DNA of 64,000 nucleotides, taken from an uncultured Ellagibacter sp. GTDB taxonomy: Bacteria; Actinomycetota; Coriobacteriia; Coriobacteriales; Eggerthellaceae. The stretch lies in the NCBI RefSeq assembly GCF_934617235.1, contig NZ_CAKTTZ010000006.1, positions 15,053 to 79,052 on the forward strand, given 5' to 3'. Below, one piece after another: positions 25,137 through 35,409 of this stretch. The notes beneath the pieces were generated by a model. The model made no database searches and was not told the origin of the DNA. It saw nothing but the letters and a program-made list of their open reading frames with translations. Positions within the stretch are counted from its first letter, which is position 1. Every line of letters begins with the position of its first letter. The position numbers and the translations under genes are program-made.

Positions 25137-27272
25137 CTATTCCACCGCAGGCACCTCGCCGGTTTCCAGGATATGCAGAAGCGCGTCCTCGTCGAGCACG
25201 GGAACGCCGAGCGCGATGGCCTTGTCGTACTTGCTACCCGCAGCCTCACCTGCGACAACGTAGCTCGTCTTCTTCGACACGCTGCCCGACACCTTCGCAC
25301 CGCGCGCCTTGAGCGCACTGCCTGCCTCATCGCGCGTCATCCCGCTTTGCGTGAGGCTTCCCGTCAGCACGAAGGTCAACCCCGCAAGCGTTTGCGGCAG
25401 CGCATCTTCCGCTGCAGCCTGCACATCGTCTTCAAGCGACACGCCGTGCTTGCGCAGCCGCTCGATCACGGCCATGTTGTCGGGCGTGCGGAAGAACAGG
25501 TACACGCAGCGCGCGATCTTCGGGCCCACGCCCTCGACCGCCGCCAGCTCCTCCTCGCTTGTCGCCATGAGCGCATCGATCGAGGGGAACGCCGCAGCGA
25601 GCGCCTCCGCCATCGTCTTCCCCACATGGCGAATCCCCAAGCCGAACAGGGGCTTCGCCAAGGGGCGGGTGCGGCTCTCGTCGATTGCCGCCACGAGCTT
25701 CTTCGCCACTGTCTCGCCTAGGCGGATCGGCGCGCCTTCCTTGTTCACGCGCCCCATGTCGAGCATCGAGAGCTCAACCTCGTCGAGCGTGTAGTAGTCG
25801 GCAACGTCGGTCACGCGCCCGCTCTCGATAAGGCGCCCGATGATCTCTTCACCCATACCGTCGATGTCCATGGCGCCGCGGCTTGCCCAGTGGATGAGAC
25901 GCTCAGCAGCCTGAGCTGGGCAATCAATGGAAATGCAACGATAGTCGACCTCGCCCTCCTCACGAACGACGGGACTTTGGCAGCTCGGGCACACGCGCGG
26001 CATTTCCCACGGTTGCGAGTCCTCGGGACGAAGCGAAAGTACGGGCTCTAATATTTCGGGAATCACATCGCCCGCCTTGCGCACGATGACCGTGTCGCCC
26101 ACGCGCACGTCCTTGCGGCGCACCTCGTCTTCGTTGTGCAGCGTCGCGCGCGCCACGGTGGAGCCCGCCACGCGCACCGGCTCGAGCTCGGCCACGGGCG
26201 TCAGCTTTCCCGTGCGCCCCACCTGCACTGTGATGTCACGCAGCAGCGTTGTCTTCTCCTCGGGCGGGAACTTGAAGGCAATCGCCCAACGCGGGGCGCG
26301 CGCCGTGTAGCCCATCGCTTCCTGCTGCGCGAACGAGTTCACCTTCACGACGACGCCATCGATTTCGTAGGGCAAGGCGCCACGGCGCTCCAGCGAGCGC
26401 TCGCAAAACGCATGCACCTCTTCAGCCGAATGGACGAGCTCGATGTCGGGATTCACGTGAAAGCCCGCGCGCTTCAGCCATTGCAGCAGGTCCCACTGCG
26501 TATCGAGCGCCAATTTGCGCTCGTCGCCCACGGCATACACGAACGTCGACAGGTCGCGATGCGCCGTGATCTGAGGGTCTTTCTGGCGAAGGCTGCCCGC
26601 AGCGGCATTTCGCGGATTGGCGAACCCCGACTTGCCGTTGGCCTCCGCCGCCGCGTTGAGCGACTCGAAACTCGACTTGGGCATATAGCACTCGCCGCGC
26701 AGCTCGATAGGTTCCTCGTTATTGCGGATGGTGGAAAGCGCTTCGTCGCGCAAACGCAAGGGGACGTCTCGCACCGTGCGCACGTTCACCGTGATGTCCT
26801 CGCCCGTCGTGCCGTCGCCGCGCGTCGCCGCCTTCAGCAGGCGCCCGTTCTCGAACGTGAGCGCGACAGAGGAGCCATCGATTTTAAGCTCGCACACAAG
26901 CGGCGGGATCTCGCCGAAGAATTCCTTCACGCGGCCGAGCCATTCATCGAGTTCGCCCGCATCCATCGCGTCGTCGAGCGAGTACATGCGGCGCTCGTGC
27001 TGAATGGGCGCAAACTGATCGCCTACATAGCCGCCGACGCGCTGGGTCGGGCTCGACGAGTCGACCAATTCCGGATGCTGCGCCTCGAGCGCGCGCAACT
27101 CGTGCATGAGCGAGTCGAACGCACCGTCGGAGATTGCCGGCGCGTCAAGGGCGTAGTAAAGATAGCTGTTGTGCTCGATCTCGCGACGAAGCGCTTCGAT
27201 ACGCGCCGCCGGATCACTCGTTTGAGCAGCCAATTCTTCGCCGCTGAACAGATTCTGTTGCTCTTCGGGCAT
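25137..27272 (-). CDS. ligA: NAD-dependent DNA ligase
   Basis: LigA seals nicks in replication and repair. The 711 residues begin MPEEQQNLFS with AAGGGG upstream; a start 45 bases earlier lacks a site. Domain order is Ia (EIEHNSYLYYALDAPAISDG), adenylation domain with K130 in CELKIDGSS, OB fold, a zinc finger (CPSCQSPV, CISIDCP), helix-hairpin-helix repeats (GLGIRHVGKT, VEGVGPKIA) and a BRCT domain (from GLTFVLTGSL). All key residues are present. Confidence 0.96.
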   Translation of the reverse strand: MPEEQQNLFSGEELAAQTSDPAARIEALRREIEHNSYLYYALDAPAISDGAFDSLMHELRALEAQHPELVDSSSPTQRVGGYVGDQFAPIQHERRMYSLDDAMDAGELDEWLGRVKEFFGEIPPLVCELKIDGSSVALTFENGRLLKAATRGDGTTGEDITVNVRTVRDVPLRLRDEALSTIRNNEEPIELRGECYMPKSSFESLNAAAEANGKSGFANPRNAAAGSLRQKDPQITAHRDLSTFVYAVGDERKLALDTQWDLLQWLKRAGFHVNPDIELVHSAEEVHAFCERSLERRGALPYEIDGVVVKVNSFAQQEAMGYTARAPRWAIAFKFPPEEKTTLLRDITVQVGRTGKLTPVAELEPVRVAGSTVARATLHNEDEVRRKDVRVGDTVIVRKAGDVIPEILEPVLSLRPEDSQPWEMPRVCPSCQSPVVREEGEVDYRCISIDCPAQAAERLIHWASRGAMDIDGMGEEIIGRLIESGRVTDVADYYTLDEVELSMLDMGRVNKEGAPIRLGETVAKKLVAAIDESRTRPLAKPLFGLGIRHVGKTMAEALAAAFPSIDALMATSEEELAAVEGVGPKIARCVYLFFRTPDNMAVIERLRKHGVSLEDDVQAAAEDALPQTLAGLTFVLTGSLTQSGMTRDEAGSALKARGAKVSGSVSKKTSYVVAGEAAGSKYDKAIALGVPVLDEDALLHILETGEVPAVE

Positions 27273-27292
27273 ATCGATCCCCTTCACGAACA

Positions 27293-27314
27293 AGGCCCCG
27301 GGATGCCGGGGCCT
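27293..27314 (-). terminator. Hairpin after the HdeD-like gene
   Basis: AGGCCCCGG pairs with CCGGGGCCT around a 4-base loop. It lies between the HdeD-like stop and the ligA start on the minus strand; its T-run is weak. Confidence 0.6.
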
Positions 27315-27352
27315 CATGTCATCTTGCTATGCGGTCGCCGCCTTGAGCGACG

Positions 27353-27883
27353 CTACATGAGCACGCTGTCGGCGCGCCATCCGTACATGATAAGGGAAAC
27401 GCCGCGCATTATGACGAATACCGCCAAGAAAACAGCGAGCATTGCCGGATAGACGAAGAACACTACGCCGCACAGGATGTCCACGATGCCCGAGAACACC
27501 ATCCAGCCCCACATCGGCATGCTGAACTTATGCAGCTGAATCGCGCCCGCGATCTCGATGATGCCGAACGCCACGACGAAGATTCCCACGAGCCACGATA
27601 TGACGCCCGAGAAGACAATCGGATGCAGCAGGAGCATGACGCCGATGATGATATCGAGGACCGCATACACGATCATCCACGGCGAAGGCGAGGTGAAGAC
27701 GTTCCCCTTCAGGCGAACGTAGCCCACGATGTCGAGGATGCCGCTCACGAGGAATCCCGCTCCCAGAATCGCCGTGATCGTCGCCATCGTCAGCCCGGGA
27801 AACGCGGTGATGAAAATCGCGAGAAGCACGAGAAGCGCACCCGCAACGATGAGCCCCCAATCATGTCGCCTCAATTCCACCAT
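27353..27883 (-). CDS. HdeD-family membrane protein (DUF308)
   Basis: This 176-residue protein has six hydrophobic helices in the HdeD pattern, with LVLLAIFITAFPGLTMATITAILGAGFLVSGILDIVG and WLVGIFVVAFGIIEIAGAIQL as the repeated halves. HdeD of E. coli is tied to acid resistance, but the family's activity is unknown. AAGGAGG precedes the ATG. It is a single gene upstream of ligA on the same strand and separated from it by a hairpin. Confidence 0.85.
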   Translation of the reverse strand: MVELRRHDWGLIVAGALLVLLAIFITAFPGLTMATITAILGAGFLVSGILDIVGYVRLKGNVFTSPSPWMIVYAVLDIIIGVMLLLHPIVFSGVISWLVGIFVVAFGIIEIAGAIQLHKFSMPMWGWMVFSGIVDILCGVVFFVYPAMLAVFLAVFVIMRGVSLIMYGWRADSVLM

Positions 27884-28032
27884 AGCGATCGACCTCCTTC
27901 GGATTCGATGGGCGCCGCGCCCGCTTCGGCGCCAAGCGTCCCGTTTGACAGGCTCATTCTACTCCCACGCGCATTCGATGGGAAATAGTTACTACTCGCT
28001 TGTTGAATAACGCAGGTGCATTTCTTGACGGC

Positions 28033-28914
28033 TCATCTGATTGCGCGCCGTCTCGAATCCCGAATCACCAGGGGAAGGTAGCGCGGCAGGTCCTCCGCCA
28101 CGACGCATCGCTGCGAAAGCTCGGACGCGGCAAGGCGACCGGTTCGAGCGTGAAGCGTCGCCGCGAGCACGCAGGCGTCGAAGGGGTCGAGCCCCTGCGC
28201 GAGAAGCGCGCCGACTATGCCCGCAAGCACATCGCCCGTGCCCGCCTTCGCAAGCGCTGGCGTCCCCTCGTCCATCACGGCGACGGTTTCGCCATCGGAG
28301 ATAAAGCTCTTCGGCCCCTTAACAAGCGCCGTCACGCCATACGCAAGCGAGATAAGGCGTGCAAGCTCGCTTGCATCGTCTGTCGGAAAGCCGAAGGGCG
28401 CGGCAAGGCGCGCCGCCTCGCCCGCATGAGGCGTCACGATCGTCTGCCGCCCTGCCTCGAATCGCTCCCGAAGGAGCTTTCGCCCCCTCTTCGTGGCGAG
28501 GAATGCGAGAGCGCCCCCGTCTACCACAAGCGGCGAGCAGGCCGATTCGAGCACCGTGAATGCCAGCTTTTGACACGACTCGCTTGCCGCGTCGAAGCCC
28601 GGCCCCAGGACATATGCCGAGGGGTGGCCTGCCTTCGCGGACGGGAAATCACCAGAAGAGAGGCCCTTCCACGAGCGGACGACAAGGGAAGGACTTACCG
28701 CGCGGACGGCATTGACCGACTTCGGCGAGCAGATGACCTCGGTGTATCCTGCGCCCATGCGCTGTGACGCCAAGCCTGCAAGAGCGGCAGCACCCGGATA
28801 GCGCGAACAGCCGGCGACAAGCGTCACCTTCCCACGCGTATATTTGTTAGCATCCTCTGCAAGCTCGGGAAGCAGGCCGCACAACTTCGCATCCGAATAT
28901 TTCCACGCGATCAT
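28033..28914 (-). CDS. nnrD: ADP/ATP-dependent NAD(P)H-hydrate dehydratase
   Basis: This enzyme repairs hydrated NAD(P)H. The 293-residue protein is the C-terminal YjeF-type domain alone, without the NnrE epimerase half. Motifs are GKVTLVAGCSRYPGAA, VLGPGFD, IVTPHAGEAARLA and AKAGTGDVLAGIVGALLAQG with the catalytic Asp. The ATG at 28914 follows AAAGGGA. No epimerase gene is visible in the window. The gene is monocistronic; the 480 bases upstream are gene-free and G-rich. Confidence 0.9.
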   Translation of the reverse strand: MIAWKYSDAKLCGLLPELAEDANKYTRGKVTLVAGCSRYPGAAALAGLASQRMGAGYTEVICSPKSVNAVRAVSPSLVVRSWKGLSSGDFPSAKAGHPSAYVLGPGFDAASESCQKLAFTVLESACSPLVVDGGALAFLATKRGRKLLRERFEAGRQTIVTPHAGEAARLAAPFGFPTDDASELARLISLAYGVTALVKGPKSFISDGETVAVMDEGTPALAKAGTGDVLAGIVGALLAQGLDPFDACVLAATLHARTGRLAASELSQRCVVAEDLPRYLPLVIRDSRRRAIR

Positions 28915-29049
28915 CTTGAATCCCTTTCGCACTATAAGGTCATCTCGATTGAGTATAACCTTTGCACAATCAATGCGATGTCTCAAAAACCGCCCACCAT
29001 CTTATCCGATTTCATCGCATGCCCGGCGAGATCGGCGCATTCGGGAGCG

Positions 29050-29235
29050 AAAAGACGAGGAAGGCGGGCGGGGCTGGAAGACGAGCGGGGGTAGTGGGAC
29101 GGGGGGGCGCAAGGCGGGCGGGGCGAGGGTGGTGAGCTGGCGGGAAGCGGGGCGGGCAGAGGCGGTGGAGCGGGGGCGCAGGCGGGCAGGCGGAACGCAA
29201 GGCGGGCGGGGGGCGCAGGCGGGCGGGCGATTGCG
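29050..29235 (+). repeat. G-rich low-complexity tract
   Basis: This stretch is dense in runs of 3-7 G and repeats GGCGGGCGGG and GCAAGGCGGGCGGGG several times on the plus strand. It could form G-quadruplexes. The whole gap 28915-29394 holds no gene I can support. The tract lies between the divergent NnrD and AbiEi-like genes. Confidence 0.7.
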
Positions 29236-29323
29236 ACGATGCGGACCCGCGGAGCCGAGAAATACACGCCTTTCCCGAGCGAATAGATGACGAAAACGGT
29301 AGGAATATCCGTTATACTTGGTA

Positions 29324-29387
29324 AAACATTAGACAGCTGCCTAATGTTTCAATTCTCAATCTATCTGCACTTATACCCTGATACAAT
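29324..29387 (+). promoter_or_regulatory. Inverted repeat and leaderless-type promoter
   Basis: AAACATTAG (29324-29332) pairs with CTAATGTTT (29341-29349). TACAAT at 29382-29387 ends 7 bases before the ATG at 29395, which has no Shine-Dalgarno sequence. As at 977, the transcript probably starts at the AUG. The inverted repeat is well placed to be an operator. Confidence 0.5.
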
Positions 29388-29394
29388 CCCGCTT

Positions 29395-30357
29395 ATGGAT
29401 GTCATCATCTGCCACATATCGGCGCTTCACTATTGGCTCGCGCACCCTGGGGCGTGCGAGGCGAGCATGATTCAAGCCAAAACCCTTCCTATTCCGGCAT
29501 TCCCCCTTCGCGAAGCCGAGATAGCAACAGCCGCGAGCATTCTCCCGCAAGGGTACCAAGGTGGCAAAGTCCATCTCCTCGTCAAATCACATCACGCAGC
29601 AAAATACTCACGCACCGCCACGCTCCACACGACATCCCTCGACGTTACGCCAGCAGACTTTTACTGCGCAGGGCCGGGAATCTATGTCTGCTCGCCCGAG
29701 TTCTCGCTCATCCAAGCCGCACCAATTCTCAGCGATATCGAATTCCTCCGAATCGCATTCGCGCTCTGCGGGACATATCGCGACGGCGTGAAAGACGCGC
29801 TCCCCCTGACCACGCCAATGAAAATCAACCAGATGCTTACCCGGATGAACGGCTTGCACGGCGTGAAATGCGCCCGCCAGCTCACGCCCCACATCCAGCC
29901 AAACGCCGCTTCGCCACGAGAAGCTCAGCTCGCCTTGCACCTATGCCTTCCCTACCGCATGGGAGGATACGGATTCCCCCATCCGCAGCTCAACCCGTGC
30001 ATCGATCTCCCGCCGCGTATCCAGCAGATTTCAGGAAAGAGCGCTCTCTACCCCGACCTGTTGTGGCCCGACGCGCACATCGCCGTCGAATACGACAGCG
30101 ACAAATGGCATACCGGGTCATTGCGCATAGCAAACGACGCTCGCCGGCGAAACGTTTTCACATATCTCGGCATAACGGAAATCTGCGTCACGAAACGCCA
30201 GTTCAACGACTTGATTGCTTTCGATAAAACCGCGCGAATCCTCTCCCGCGCGCTTCGGCACAGAATCCATCCCCGAAGCGAGGAGTTCCGCAGTCGGCAG
30301 ATGAAGCTCCGCAAGCAGCTGCTGGCTCCTCTCCTTCCTGTACAAAAACGACGATAA
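29395..30357 (+). CDS. AbiEi-like / DUF559-type nuclease-fold protein
   Basis: This 320-residue protein begins MDVIICHISALHYWLAHPG. The middle part (YVCSPEFSLIQAAPIL, near 97-112) recalls AbiEi-family antitoxin proteins. The C-terminal part (218-270: ALYPDLLWP, IAVEYDSDKWH, ARRRNVFTYLGITEICVT) matches the DUF559 branch of PD-(D/E)xK nucleases, with D221, E232 and D234 as candidate active-site residues. No AbiEii-type toxin gene is adjacent, so a complete type IV toxin-antitoxin system is not present. The start at 29395 was chosen from the -10 position; a start at 29287 is open but would add an unlike N-terminus. Confidence 0.6.
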   Translation: MDVIICHISALHYWLAHPGACEASMIQAKTLPIPAFPLREAEIATAASILPQGYQGGKVHLLVKSHHAAKYSRTATLHTTSLDVTPADFYCAGPGIYVCSPEFSLIQAAPILSDIEFLRIAFALCGTYRDGVKDALPLTTPMKINQMLTRMNGLHGVKCARQLTPHIQPNAASPREAQLALHLCLPYRMGGYGFPHPQLNPCIDLPPRIQQISGKSALYPDLLWPDAHIAVEYDSDKWHTGSLRIANDARRRNVFTYLGITEICVTKRQFNDLIAFDKTARILSRALRHRIHPRSEEFRSRQMKLRKQLLAPLLPVQKRR

Positions 30358-30509
30358 GTTATGGAGAAATTGTTGTCTTGTCTCAATAATGGTACAGACA
30401 AGCTGATAATCCTCGTCTTAATGCTCACGTTAATGGACAAATATCTTGTGAATGGGGTTTAACGTCTTCATTTGTGAAGAGAATTCATAACTTACTGTCG
30501 ATTTCGTAC

Positions 30510-30543
30510 AAAAACCTCTGAGCCCGCGAGGTGAAGGGTTTTT
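30510..30543 (+). terminator. Terminator after the AbiEi-like gene
   Basis: AAAAACC pairs with GGTTTTT, with an inner ACCTC/GAGGT stem as an alternative fold. The T-run is part of the hairpin. Confidence 0.5.
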
Positions 30544-31029
30544 AAGGAAGGCAACGAGGAAGGGAACCCGCATTGGGAAGGGATCGCCCGCGGCGTGGCG
30601 CAGCAGGTTAGGCGGGTGCGTCGGTCGCGGCGGATGCAACGGGCGCGAAGAGGCGGAGCGAACTGGGGCGAGAGAACACGCGCAACGCGGCGCAGCAGGC
30701 CCGACGGGGCGAGCGGCAACGGCCGCGAAGACGCGAGCGAAGGAACGCGAGCACCATGCGAGCGGGACGCGATGGGCGCGACGAGCGAGGGAATGCTCGC
30801 GGCATGGCGTAGCGATTTGGGGCGAAAGAACGCGAGCACCCGCGACTTGACATGCGGCGGCGAACACAGCGCGGCGAGTGGGACGCGGAAGCTCGACGGA
30901 CGATGCGCCCCGAGACGAACCACCTAGGTCGATGTCGCTCCCCCAGCGGGCACAGTCTCCCCCCGAGGCAACCCGCCTGGATCGATGTCGCTCCCCCAGC
31001 GGGCACGGCTTCCCCGGACAGCTCGCCTA
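30544..31029. other. Gene-free GC-rich stretch
   Basis: No reading frame here resembles a protein. The stretch is very GC-rich with many GCGAG, GCGAA and GGGCG words. At its right end TCGATGTCGCTCCCCCAGCG plus GGCAC occurs twice, at 30929-30953 and 30982-31006. It may be a decayed gene or a repeat-rich spacer. Confidence 0.6.
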
Positions 31030-31629
31030 CTACGCCAGCGCCTCTTCTCCGTCTGCTGCAGCCACGTCGCCCGTCGCCCCACCGGCAAGGGCGTCAATCT
31101 CGTCGAGCATTGCGCGCGCCTCCTTGAAGCGCTTCGCGAGCTCGGCCTTCTGGTCGACACGCTCCTCGGCCGCCTTGCGCGAATCTTCCGTAATGGCCAA
31201 AGCGCACGCGACGGCATCGGTGTGCGTATACGAAAGCGAAATGGGAAGCTCCCGCACGCCCATCTCCTGGGCAATCTGCTTCGCGCGACCCGACAACACC
31301 ACATAGGGGCGCCCCTTTGACGAGCGCTTCACCTCGATGTCGCGCACTCCGATTCCGCGAGTGAAACCCGTTCCAAGAGCCTTCACCACGGCCTCCTTCG
31401 CAGCGAAGCGCGTGGCGAAATGGACCTCGGGTGCGGCCGTGTCCTCGCAGTAGCAGCATTCCTCGCAGGAAAACACCTTGCGCGCGAACGACGGAGTGCG
31501 CTCCAGAATCTTTTTCATGCGAGCGATCTCCACGATATCGACGCCAAGACCGACCGCTCCATCGATGGGAAACGACGCGGCGGCGGCGTTCTCAACTGCG
31601 CGAACGGTCTCCTCTTTCCGTGCAGGCAT
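31030..31629 (-). CDS. acpS: Holo-[acyl-carrier-protein] synthase with C-terminal extension
   Basis: AcpS moves 4'-phosphopantetheine from CoA to acyl carrier protein. The core contains GLGVDIVEIARM (metal-binding Asp) and FAAKEAVVKALGTG (catalytic Glu). The 199 residues exceed the usual 120-130: about 25 extra at the N-terminus and about 50 at the C-terminus (DSRKAAEERVDQ onward, charged and Ala-rich). Its start is 15 bases past the glmS stop, so the two genes form an operon. Confidence 0.92.
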   Translation of the reverse strand: MPARKEETVRAVENAAAASFPIDGAVGLGVDIVEIARMKKILERTPSFARKVFSCEECCYCEDTAAPEVHFATRFAAKEAVVKALGTGFTRGIGVRDIEVKRSSKGRPYVVLSGRAKQIAQEMGVRELPISLSYTHTDAVACALAITEDSRKAAEERVDQKAELAKRFKEARAMLDEIDALAGGATGDVAAADGEEALA

Positions 31630-31644
31630 CAAGACCCCGTTTCC

Positions 31645-33471
<1,827 letters not shown>

Positions 33472-33616
33472 ATTGCGAGCTCCTTATCGACAGGCGCGAG
33501 CGGCGCTTTTTCCGCAGATATTTTAGGCGATTCGCGTCGTTTGCAACCTCCCGCGACCGTCAAAGCAGAAAATCACTCGGCAATGGCGCATCCTACCTGT
33601 ATTCTTTCGGAAAAAA

Positions 33617-33646
33617 TTGGCAGCCTGATTGGGTTTGCGCGATAAT
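33617..33646 (+). promoter_or_regulatory. Promoter of the PadR gene
   Basis: TTGGCA (33617-33622), an 18-base spacer and GATAAT (33641-33646). The leader just after it carries ACGTATACGTGTACG (from 33663), a palindromic stretch that could be an autorepression site. Confidence 0.55.
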
Positions 33647-33692
33647 AAGAAGTTGTTTCAGACGTATACGTGTACGAAAGAGGTCCAACATT

Positions 33693-34124
33693 ATGTGGAG
33701 CAGCTGCCATCCAAAGTCGGATGACGACTTGAAGGAATGCGCTGAGCTGGGCAAATCGCTCAATCGTCTTTCCCAACCCACCATTCTTACCTTGCTCGCC
33801 CAATCGGATACCCCGCTTCATGGCTACATCATCGTCCAACAAGCGGCCAACTCCCCGATGTTCGGCGGCAAGAAGCCCGACGCGACGGGCGTGTATCGCG
33901 CGCTCAAGCGCATGGAGGAATCCGGGCTTGTCACTTCCGAGTGGGAAACCCCCGTCGAGGGCTCGGCGAAACGCCTGTTCAAGCTTACGGAAAAAGGCCG
34001 CCGCTGCCTGCGTCGCTGGATCGACGCGCTCGCCTGCTACGAACTGACCCTGGAAGAACTTCGCAAGGACGCCGCGGACGCGCTCGACATCGAGCTTCCC
34101 GACGCGCCGACCTGCTCGCACTAG
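33693..34124 (+). CDS. PadR-family transcriptional regulator
   Basis: This 143-residue protein has the PadR winged helix: TILTLLAQSDTPLHGYIIVQQAAN, YRALKRMEESGLVTSEWE and RLFKLTEKGRRCLRRW. The helical dimer part is short. It begins with an unusual N-terminus with Cys and acidic residues (MWSSCHPKSDDDLKECAELG). An AGAGG site lies 10 bases upstream. The next gene, 87 bases downstream on the same strand, encodes a flavin-reductase-like protein that may be its target. Confidence 0.85.
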   Translation: MWSSCHPKSDDDLKECAELGKSLNRLSQPTILTLLAQSDTPLHGYIIVQQAANSPMFGGKKPDATGVYRALKRMEESGLVTSEWETPVEGSAKRLFKLTEKGRRCLRRWIDALACYELTLEELRKDAADALDIELPDAPTCSH

Positions 34125-34211
34125 CTTTCGCACTCGATTCGCTCATGGCGGTGAGCCCCTCGTCTGCAAGAGAGCCGCAATCGACATCTCTCACCTGGGA
34201 AAAGGAGCCCC

Positions 34212-34781
34212 ATGAGCGAATCACCCGCGCGCAACGCGCAAGACTATCCCGCAGTGAGCGGCCGCGATATCGCCGCACTGCAAGATCCGCGCCCCACGAC
34301 CATCATCGGCGCATGCGGCACCCATGGCGACACCTGCTTCGCCACCGTTATCTGGGTCACACCACTCTCTCACAATCCACCGCTCATCGCCTTCGCCCTT
34401 CGCGCGAAATCGCGCACCATGCAGCTTATCCAAGAGTCGAAGGCCTGCAGCATCACCACGCTCCCCGCGACCGACGACGCCGTCAAGCTTGCGGAATACT
34501 GCGGCACCACCTCGGGAAACATCATCGATAAGGCCTCGCACGTCGCTCACTTCACCGCGACTACTGAAAGCGGAGCCCTCGTTCCCGTGCCCGAAATCGC
34601 CTTTTCATGGACGGTTTGCAAGGTGAACGACATCCAGCAAGCAGGCGACCATCTGCTTGTCATATGCAACGTGGAAGAAGCCCATATCGATTGCGAGCGC
34701 GATGGAAAAGGCCAGCTCGTGCCCCATGGCATGCTGCTTTGTGTGCAGCACGGCACCTACGCCGCCGATCGCGTGCTGTAA
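34212..34781 (+). CDS. Flavin-reductase-like FMN-binding split-barrel protein
   Basis: This 189-residue protein has the flavin reductase-like domain: TTIIGACGTHGDTCFATVIWVTPLSHNPPLIAFAL (about 29-63), SRTMQLIQESKACSITTLPA and AEYCGTTSGNIIDKASH. Proteins of this family bind FMN and reduce flavins or act as small redox enzymes. AAAAGGAG precedes the ATG. With the PadR gene upstream it makes a likely regulator-enzyme pair. Confidence 0.85.
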   Translation: MSESPARNAQDYPAVSGRDIAALQDPRPTTIIGACGTHGDTCFATVIWVTPLSHNPPLIAFALRAKSRTMQLIQESKACSITTLPATDDAVKLAEYCGTTSGNIIDKASHVAHFTATTESGALVPVPEIAFSWTVCKVNDIQQAGDHLLVICNVEEAHIDCERDGKGQLVPHGMLLCVQHGTYAADRVL

Positions 34782-34882
34782 GCGGGCTCGCAAGCCGCAA
34801 AGAGGCGGCTCCCGGCAATAGAATGAGCCTCCTTCTTTGGCAACCATCTTAGGCTATCGCGTCTTTGCGCGGCCAATACCAC

Positions 34883-34927
34883 AAAAAACGGGGTCTGCCA
34901 CCAGTTCAGACTGATAACAGACCCCGT
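34883..34927 (-). terminator. Rho-independent terminator after the GNAT gene
   Basis: ACGGGGTCTG (34888-34897) pairs with CAGACCCCGT (34918-34927). On the minus strand the stem is followed by six T (34883-34888). Confidence 0.85.
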
Positions 34928-34958
34928 ACTTGATTCTTGATTCGCACTCGCGAGCGCT

Positions 34959-35396
34959 TTACGCGCCCTCGCGCTTCCAGCCCATAGGAAGCGGCCCGCA
35001 CTCCTCGATAAGCGGGCAGCCATCGCATTCCTCCGTCACGCCTGGGGCAATATCGTCCCAGGGAATCTCGACGAATCCCAAAATACGGTAGAACTCGATC
35101 GATTTTCCGCGCGCCACGAGGCGAATCTCGTCATGGTGCGCCCGAGCATCGTCGATAAGCGCGCGCCCGACGCCATAGCCACGCCATTGCTCGTTGATGA
35201 CCACGGGATTCACGTGCGCAATCCCCGCCTCGCTGAAGGCAAGACGGCAAAAACCCACGCAGTCGTCGTCCCCATTTGCAGCGACGGTGACGTTGTCAAG
35301 CGAGGGGATGGCGTCCATCCCCTCGTGGTATGCGTAGTAGTTGATAAGCTCCCAGTCGCCCTCGCGAGCCGGTCGCAGTGTAAACAAATCGCTCAT
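34959..35396 (-). CDS. GNAT-family N-acetyltransferase with Cys motif
   Basis: This 145-residue protein has the GNAT acetyl-CoA loop (VINEQWRGYGVGRALIDDARAH) and the later SIEFYRILGFVEI. The C-terminus has CDGCPLIEECGPLP (near 125-138), which is unusual for GNAT proteins and could bind a metal. It ends at a strong terminator. Its start lies 14 bases before the stop side of the DUF169 gene, so it may be the last gene of that long operon. Confidence 0.82.
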   Translation of the reverse strand: MSDLFTLRPAREGDWELINYYAYHEGMDAIPSLDNVTVAANGDDDCVGFCRLAFSEAGIAHVNPVVINEQWRGYGVGRALIDDARAHHDEIRLVARGKSIEFYRILGFVEIPWDDIAPGVTEECDGCPLIEECGPLPMGWKREGA

Positions 35397-35409
35397 GAAC
35401 AGGCCTATG

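Noticed and set aside
29287..29394. Upstream start of the AbiEi-like gene
   Set aside because: The extra 36 residues cover an inverted repeat and the -10 box, and the start lacks a ribosome-binding site.
30595..31006. Overlapping Arg/Ser-rich frames in the GC-rich gap
   Set aside because: They are low-complexity in all frames, lack ribosome-binding sites and resemble no protein.
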